Both the position numbers and the translations under genes were made by a program. From the NCBI GenBank assembly GCA_964023275.1, contig OZ029917.1, positions 28,224,005 through 28,288,004 of the forward strand: 64,000 nucleotides of DNA. The letters run 5' to 3'. This DNA comes from Norana najaformis. Its lineage: Eukaryota > Annelida > Clitellata > Crassiclitellata > Hormogastridae. Shown here piece by piece: positions 58,989 to 64,000 of the stretch (its first letter is position 1; the number at the start of each line of letters is the position of its first letter). Under the pieces are notes generated by a model that saw nothing but the letters and a program-made list of their open reading frames with translations, ran no database searches and was not told the origin of the DNA.

Positions 58989-59145
58989 CCGCCTCCTGAA
59001 AGCTAGAGCAGCCGCAGTCGTCTTAGGGCATATTAAAAGTTGGTCGCAAGAACAATCTGTGAATGTGAACATTAAATAACTACATGTTCTTACTATTTTT
59101 TTAGGTTAGTCACTTAATTCCTCAGATGCGAACATCCTTAAGGTT

Positions 59146-60852
59146 ATGGCTACTTCCAGACGGAGCTGCATTAACCATCCAGACATATTCTGCTACATTT
59201 GTGGGGAATACACACTAAAAGCAAACAGGAAACCGATTTCTGAGTTTGTAAAAAGAGCATATGTAGGTTATTTTGGTGTCAAACTTGGAGATCAAGATAA
59301 GCAATGGGCTCCTCATACAGTATGCAAAACTTGTATTGAACAATTGCGCCACTGGACAGCTGGAAAGAGAAGCTGCCTGAAATTTGGTGTACCGATGGTT
59401 TGGAGGGAACAGATAAACCACTTCGACGACTGTTACTTTTGTATGGTTAATATCATAGGCATCAATCGAAATAATCGTCACAAGTTGTCTTACCCTGATA
59501 TACCTTCAGCCAGGAGACCTGTTCCGCATTCGGATATTGTACCAGTTCCACCATTTCGCGAACTACCTCAGCTCTCAGACGATGACACTTGCATGTCCAA
59601 TATCGGACAAGATGACGAAAGTGAAGAAAGTGGGGGCAGTGACAATGATTTCCAATCAACTTCACACAGTGAACGTTTTGACCAAAAAGAGTTGAGTGAT
59701 CTGATCAGGGACTTAAATCTTTCCAAAGAGTCCTCTGAATTGCTTGCGTCCAGACTAAAGGAAAAGAATGCACTTCAGCCTGGAACGAAAATTACAATTT
59801 ATAGAAACAGAGAAAAGGATTTGCTGCCATTCTTTACCGAAGACAACAACCTAGTATTCTGTAATGACATCAGCAACTTATTGAAGAAAATTGGTCTGTC
59901 GGATTACAGCCCAGATGAGTGGCGTCTTTTTATCGACAGTAGTTCAAAACGTAGTCTGAAATGTGTGCTTTTAAATAACGGCAACAAATTTGGTTCTATT
60001 CCAATCGGTCACTCCACCAGGATGAAAGAAGAGTACAATGCCATCTCTTTAGTACTGGAAAAGATAAAATACAAAGAACATCAATGGGTAATTTGTGTAG
60101 ACTTGAAGATGGTAAATTTCCTCCTTGGTCAACAAAGTGGCTACACAAAGTATCCCTGCTTTTTGTGTCTTTGGGACAGTAGAGCCAAGCATGAACATTG
60201 GACAAGAAAAGATTGGCCTTCGAGGAAAGACATGGTGGTTGGAGCTCAAAATGTAATCAAGGAATCTTTGGTGGCACGAGATAGGATCATACTGCCACCA
60301 CTACATATAAAGCTAGGCCTGATGAAACAATTTGTCAGGGCTTTGAATAAAGAAGGTTCATGCTTCGAATACATAGTACACAAGTTACCAGGAATTACAA
60401 TGGAAAAATTGAAGGCTGGAATCTTCGATGGTCCACAGATCAGGCAACTTATGAATGACCCACTTTTCATACCATCAGTGAATGAAATCGAATCTTGTGC
60501 CTGGTCTTCCTTTGTTCTTGTAACTAAAAATTTTCTTGGCAACAAGAAGGCAGACAATTATGCACAACTAGTAGAGGATATGCTTCTTCATTTCAACAAG
60601 CTTGGCTGCAACATGAGCATTAAAGTCCATTATCTCCACAGTCACTTAGATCGCTTTCCAGAGAATCTTGGTGACTTCAGCGAAGAGCAAGGTGAAAGAT
60701 TTCACCAAGACATCAAAACAATGGAAAATCGATATCAAGGAAGATGGGGTGCACACATGATGGCAGACTATTGCTGGAATATTATGCGCGATTGTTCCGG
60801 CAGATGCCACACTCGGAAATCGTACAAAAGGAGCTTCTTCGGTGTCGAATGA
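59146..60852 (+). CDS. Intact putative transposase, 568 aa, zinc pairs plus D-D-CxxC-H-E core
   Basis: Single-exon gene filling the transposon at 58541-61168. N-terminus: CYIC (16-19) and CKTC (60-63), spaced like a ZAD-type zinc module, then CYFC (96-99). Acidic linker at about 143-168. The core shows Asp in LFIDSS (264), Asp in VICVDLKMVNFLLG (319), CFLC (338-341), His in LPPLHIKLGL (387) and Glu in SEEQGERFHQDI (517). This order fits an RNase H-fold transposase with the CxxC/H insertion seen in hAT, CMC and related superfamilies. Catalytic assignment is inferred. From memory, near relatives are annotated only as uncharacterised multi-copy proteins in arthropods and other invertebrates. No stop or frameshift; ATG context GGTTATGGC. 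It could instead be a host gene captured by an element. Probably nuclear. Confidence 0.88.
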   Translation: MATSRRSCINHPDIFCYICGEYTLKANRKPISEFVKRAYVGYFGVKLGDQDKQWAPHTVCKTCIEQLRHWTAGKRSCLKFGVPMVWREQINHFDDCYFCMVNIIGINRNNRHKLSYPDIPSARRPVPHSDIVPVPPFRELPQLSDDDTCMSNIGQDDESEESGGSDNDFQSTSHSERFDQKELSDLIRDLNLSKESSELLASRLKEKNALQPGTKITIYRNREKDLLPFFTEDNNLVFCNDISNLLKKIGLSDYSPDEWRLFIDSSSKRSLKCVLLNNGNKFGSIPIGHSTRMKEEYNAISLVLEKIKYKEHQWVICVDLKMVNFLLGQQSGYTKYPCFLCLWDSRAKHEHWTRKDWPSRKDMVVGAQNVIKESLVARDRIILPPLHIKLGLMKQFVRALNKEGSCFEYIVHKLPGITMEKLKAGIFDGPQIRQLMNDPLFIPSVNEIESCAWSSFVLVTKNFLGNKKADNYAQLVEDMLLHFNKLGCNMSIKVHYLHSHLDRFPENLGDFSEEQGERFHQDIKTMENRYQGRWGAHMMADYCWNIMRDCSGRCHTRKSYKRSFFGVE

Positions 60853-60964
60853 CTTGAAATTTTTATAACAAACTTGTTCTGTTTGGTATCATATAAGTAC
60901 AGTTTCAGGTACTACCATTTTCTTTTAAGTATTTGTATTATTATGTTTATTTAGTGTATCACAT

Positions 60965-60970
60965 AATAAA
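60965..60970 (+). terminator. Poly(A) signal of the transposon gene
   Basis: AATAAA, 113 bases past the stop and upstream of the right inverted repeat. Confidence 0.65.
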
Positions 60971-61169
60971 TTGAGCACTACATAATTATAGCTATAGCCT
61001 TATGTTTTATGGGCGAGCAGAGGCAAGGACTGGTATATGGCATAATGTTCTATATCTCGAAAACTAGACCTGCTGGGAGAAAACTGGTGCCTTTTCTGGA
61101 ATCAGCAGGTCAAATATACCCAGAAACAGTTCTAACATTTGAGGCAACAAATTATGTGTTGGCCAGTGT

Positions 61170-61195
61170 TATTTATTATTATTATTATTATATTA
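61170..61195. repeat. (ATT)n microsatellite next to the transposon
   Basis: TTATTTATTATTATTATTAT directly abuts the right end of the transposon. The target was AT-rich. Confidence 0.9.
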
Positions 61196-61259
61196 CCAGA
61201 GGTAGGCTATTTATGATCACTCAGGATTTCAAAAATTAGGAATTGCGTTGTTCAGGGAT

Positions 61260-61955
61260 GGCTAATCTTCAGTAATATCGTGCTCAGTGTCAAAAGTGCT
61301 GTAAAAAGCGATTGCGTTGATACGCTTGGTGGTCATAGATAAACATTGGTAGTGAGAAGTGGTTTCCCTGTTTTTTTCCGTTATCTGAGCAAGGCGATGG
61401 CCAAGGCTGTTAAGGAAAGCCAGGTCGTCGTGGTTTATTGGGCAGAGAGTTTCGAAGGCCAAGGGCGCAAAGCAGTATGCTGGTAAGATGGCTGAATATT
61501 TGGCTGTTTTTCTTTCGGCAACCATCTCGTCAGTAGCACCCGCAGTCTGGACAGTCCTGAAACGATGATTCTGCCAAGGTATCGATGACAGTGGCTTCCC
61601 AGGCCAGGCACTTTCCGCTCTCTCACGGGATCAGAGTGGCCCCATCAGGACGCTTCCCGTCTGACCTGACAAGAACTGCTGGCTCTTTTGTTGAGGGATA
61701 GCCGGCCTTGATGAAGCCGCGCCAAATGATATCATTTATAAGGGCGTGTCTTGCTGTCTGTCTGCCCAGGTGACAAGAAAGGCCATGCGAGCCGTCAGGT
61801 GTGCCCAACGCACCGCAAAGGCATTTGTGTTGGGCATAAAGATAAACCCCGAGGCGCAGGCCAGTTGCTATCAAGCCTCAGACCACAGGCATTGATGGGG
61901 AGTGTCAGAAGCCAATCACCAGGATGGGGTGAAGTAACAGCTCTTGGACAATGAA
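61260..61955 (-). mobile_element. RLE-type LINE, C-terminal endonuclease part (decayed)
   Basis: The minus strand reads MIATGLRLGVYLYAQHKCLC, GSHGLSCHLG, RHALINDIIWRGF and KEPAVLVRSDGKRPDGATLI. After a shift come AILPAYCFAPLAFETLCPIN and LGHRLAQIT. CxCG, H--SC, RH--ND and the KRPDG motif fit the zinc knuckle plus PD-type nuclease of restriction-like-endonuclease LINEs. At least two frameshifts. The RT part lies outside or is lost. Confidence 0.7.
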
Positions 61956-61984
61956 CTGGCTATAGATGGTTACAGATTATATAG

Positions 61985-62930
61985 ACTGGAGTATGCTAAC
62001 CAAATACCTTTCAAGGCATTTGAGAACATGCTCAATTTCTTTAATGTTAATTCTTTTAACTTATTTTAGCTGAAAAGGTTTAAAAAACTTTAAAAAGTTG
62101 AGGTATAGATGATTTACATCCTAAATTTTACAAGAGAGTGAGAGAAGAAATGGGAGAGGCGTTAGCACAGATCTTCTGTGCATCAGTGCAGTCCGGAAAG
62201 TTACCACAGGAATAGAGATGCACTTTTAGCGGCACTGTGTGTGAAAAGGGAAAAAACAGTGAATCACAGAAAAACCTACAGACCTACAGTTTAGCTAGTG
62301 TTGTGTGCAAAGAATTTTAGAATCATGAAAAGAATTTTAAGGATATCGAAGAAGTTTATGAAAAGATAGATAAGAGTAAATGGATGTAGTTTGCCTGGAT
62401 TTTTCAAAGCACTTAACTGGGTACTTCATGTTAGGCGGCTGGCCAGCAAGTTGCAAGTATGCAGGATCAGAGGGCAGGTACTAACGTAGATTATCAAAGC
62501 TGTTAATCAAGCAGAAGACAAAAGGTGGCCATGGGAGAAAAATATTACGGCTGTACAAGAGTGCTAAGCGCAGTATTACAAGAATCAGTGCTTCGGCCAT
62601 TGCTGTTTATATTTTTCATTAACAACATAGATTGTGGGATTTTATTTAAAATTTCTGTGTTTTCAGATGATACAAACTTTGCAGAGCTATGATTCATGAA
62701 GAAGTATAGATATTACTAGAGTATATAGGAAGAATGTTCAAATGGTCAGAGGACTGGCAGATGCGTTTTACTTTAGAAAGTGACGTATGTGGAGAAGAGG
62801 AACAAAGAGTTTTCATACGAAATTGAGGGCAAAGTGTTGAAAGTGAATAAGACAGAGAGGGACTTGGGAGTGATTATAGATAGATTTCGTGGATCAACTT
62901 GAAGAAATTAGGACACTATAAACCGTCACT
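61985..62930 (+). mobile_element. CR1-like LINE RT fragment (decayed)
   Basis: Pieces: DDLHPKF-like start near 62110, EALAQIFCASVQSGKLPQE, CLDFSKALN near 62390, SVLQESVLRPLLFIFFINNI, then VFSDDTNFAE (RT catalytic box, SDDT for ADDT) and TERDLGVIID. Order is that of CR1 RT. Heavily broken. Confidence 0.8.
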
Positions 62931-63420
62931 ACATGCATATGGCCTCAAGACATACAACATGCAGAAAACTCGGCAAGAATGGGCTTTATTAGAAACTCAT
63001 CAAAGTAGGCTACTAATTAACTCTCTTAAGCTTCTGGCTGCTTGCAGAGACAATCCATCTGTTCGTGTATGAAAGTGTTGCCTAGATGTAGCTAAAACAT
63101 GTCTTTGTATATGTATGCATGATGCTATATACAGTTCTAATTTTCCGGACTTGATTACTAGTGGAGCTTTTTAGCTAATGGAATCTGATGGATTATTTTC
63201 TGCTCGGAATCTTTTGTCTGTGAAATTGGTTTCTTCACTCTTGCCTTCTTAGATCTGTCTTACGCGATTCCTCACCAATCGGTGAACGGCAAGCGAAATT
63301 CACGAATCGAAACCCACATCATATGACAGCTTCACACGAAGCACATTGACTAATCCGCCTGAAAAAGCGATGAATTCAGAATCGAAGGCTTATAATATAC
63401 ATAGTTCATTGATTCAGATA

Positions 63421-63639
63421 ATTACACGTGTAATGGGACCGTCACTCAACCCGAGATGCGTCCGCCATCTCCTATAGGATCTCTTCCAATTTTGGATGCA
63501 TGTGTCCAGTCACAACAACCGCCAACTACATAAAAGCTGCTGATGTTGACCGGTTAACAGACTCACGGCCATTCTTCTCTGCAGCAGAAACGGAAAACGC
63601 CAACTCATACAACTACGTTTCGTGGGCTAGCTACAGTCT
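63421..63639 (+). promoter_or_regulatory. Possible promoter and first exon of a gene running off the window
   Basis: ATTACACGTGTAAT at 63421-63434 is a perfect palindrome around a CACGTG E-box. ACATAAAAG at 63528 could be a TATA box. About 110 bases later ACAGTCTGTAAGTAG (63633-63647) contains a strong splice donor GTAAGT at 63640. Together they would give an untranslated first exon of about 80 bases. No coding evidence supports it. Confidence 0.28.
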
Positions 63640-63647
63640 GTAAGTAG

Positions 63648-64000
63648 CCATCGTTTATTGCTCTCGTGCATAATATTTTTTTCATGAATTCATCCAAGCA
63701 ATAATTTTATCAATAATGTAAACTTGTACCACATCGCGACAGAGAAACCTGGTGTTAGGAAAAGTCGGGTTTTTACCCTCTAAAAAAGACGATAAAAATG
63801 AGGGTTAAGCCTTGAAACAAATGACTTAAAATATAAGAGGCGTCCCCACCGCGATTCCGTCCATAGTTAGGGTTGACGCTCCACTGGCCGAGCTCCCCTC
63901 ACGGGGCCCACAGTTCTGGAGTCGTGAAATTTGATATTAAGGTTTGATGCGCCGGCCTAGCCAACCCGCGAGTCCGGCGCAGAACACATCCCACATTCCT
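63648..64000. other. Window end, nothing recognised
   Basis: GC content rises towards the end (63840-64000). No feature could be assigned. Confidence 0.5.

Larger units (their letters stand above)
58541..61168 (+). mobile_element. Complete CACTA-like DNA transposon with one gene
   Basis: It starts CACTGGCCAACA and ends with the exact reverse complement TGTTGGCCAGTG (61157-61168). TTA flanks it directly on both sides (58538-58540, 61169-61171), a 3-bp target duplication. Behind the termini the two ends stay similar for about 145 bases: TTGTTGCCT, CTGATTCAGAAAA against CTGATTCCAGAAAA, and GGTCTAGTTTCTGAGATAT against GGTCTAGTTTTCGAGATAT. Length is 2628 bp. CACTR termini and 2-3 bp duplications are features of the EnSpm/CACTA superfamily; assignment is inferred. 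An alternative reading has ACACTGG termini with a 4-bp TATT duplication, closer to Chapaev. Confidence 0.85.

Noticed and set aside
1-64000. Search for CRISPR arrays, rRNA and tRNA genes
   Set aside because: The DNA is eukaryotic, with no regularly spaced short repeats. No cloverleaf or rRNA segment was recognised by eye, though a tRNA scan was not possible.

Overview
This window looks like AT-rich nuclear DNA of a marine invertebrate animal. The evidence is a split gene with GT-AG introns of up to about 11 kb, a large C2H2 zinc-finger gene, and a dense load of animal-type transposons (CR1/L2-like and RTE-like LINEs, an RLE-type LINE, piggyBac, hAT and a CACTA-like DNA transposon). The palindromic word GTAGGCCTAC recurs (for example near 53985, 54490, 55084 and 55460). 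From memory this word is common in echinoderm and hemichordate genomes, so an invertebrate deuterostome is my best guess. It is not proven.

Layout. (1) Positions 2065-35439, plus strand: the C-terminal part of a plasma-membrane type CLC chloride channel (ClC-1/2/K branch). Eleven exons are well or fairly supported by reading-frame phase and homology, and two more are tentative. The 5' exons lie before the window. The exon that should carry the GxFxP selectivity motif was not found between 6652 and 11783. The introns are full of LINE fragments, a hAT remnant, a deleted piggyBac and simple repeats. (2) Positions 40039-45501, minus strand, convergent with the channel gene: an uninterrupted 1820-codon frame for a four-finger C2H2 protein with a PLDLS motif typical of CtBP-recruiting repressors. 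(3) Positions 36062-37383 (minus) and 48711-52219 (plus): two inverted copies of one internally deleted LINE derivative that bracket the zinc-finger gene. The right copy is split by a piggyBac element at a TTAA. (4) Positions 1-1299 (plus) and 56161-58355 (minus): two inverted copies of a second piggyBac-type element that carries tandem repeats of roughly 340-380 bp. (5) Positions 58541-61168: an apparently complete DNA transposon, with CACTGG termini, imperfect inverted repeats of about 145 bp, a TTA target duplication, and one intact intronless 568-codon gene with a TATA box and a poly(A) signal. (6) Positions 61260-62930: decayed LINE pieces. Positions 63420-63640: a possible promoter and first exon.

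The channel gene and the zinc-finger gene are the only two host genes I can support. No functional link between them is visible. Most other open frames belong to mobile elements or are chance. The best candidate for something undescribed is the complete transposon at 58541-61168, whose protein combines three N-terminal cysteine pairs with a D-D-CxxC-H-E core.
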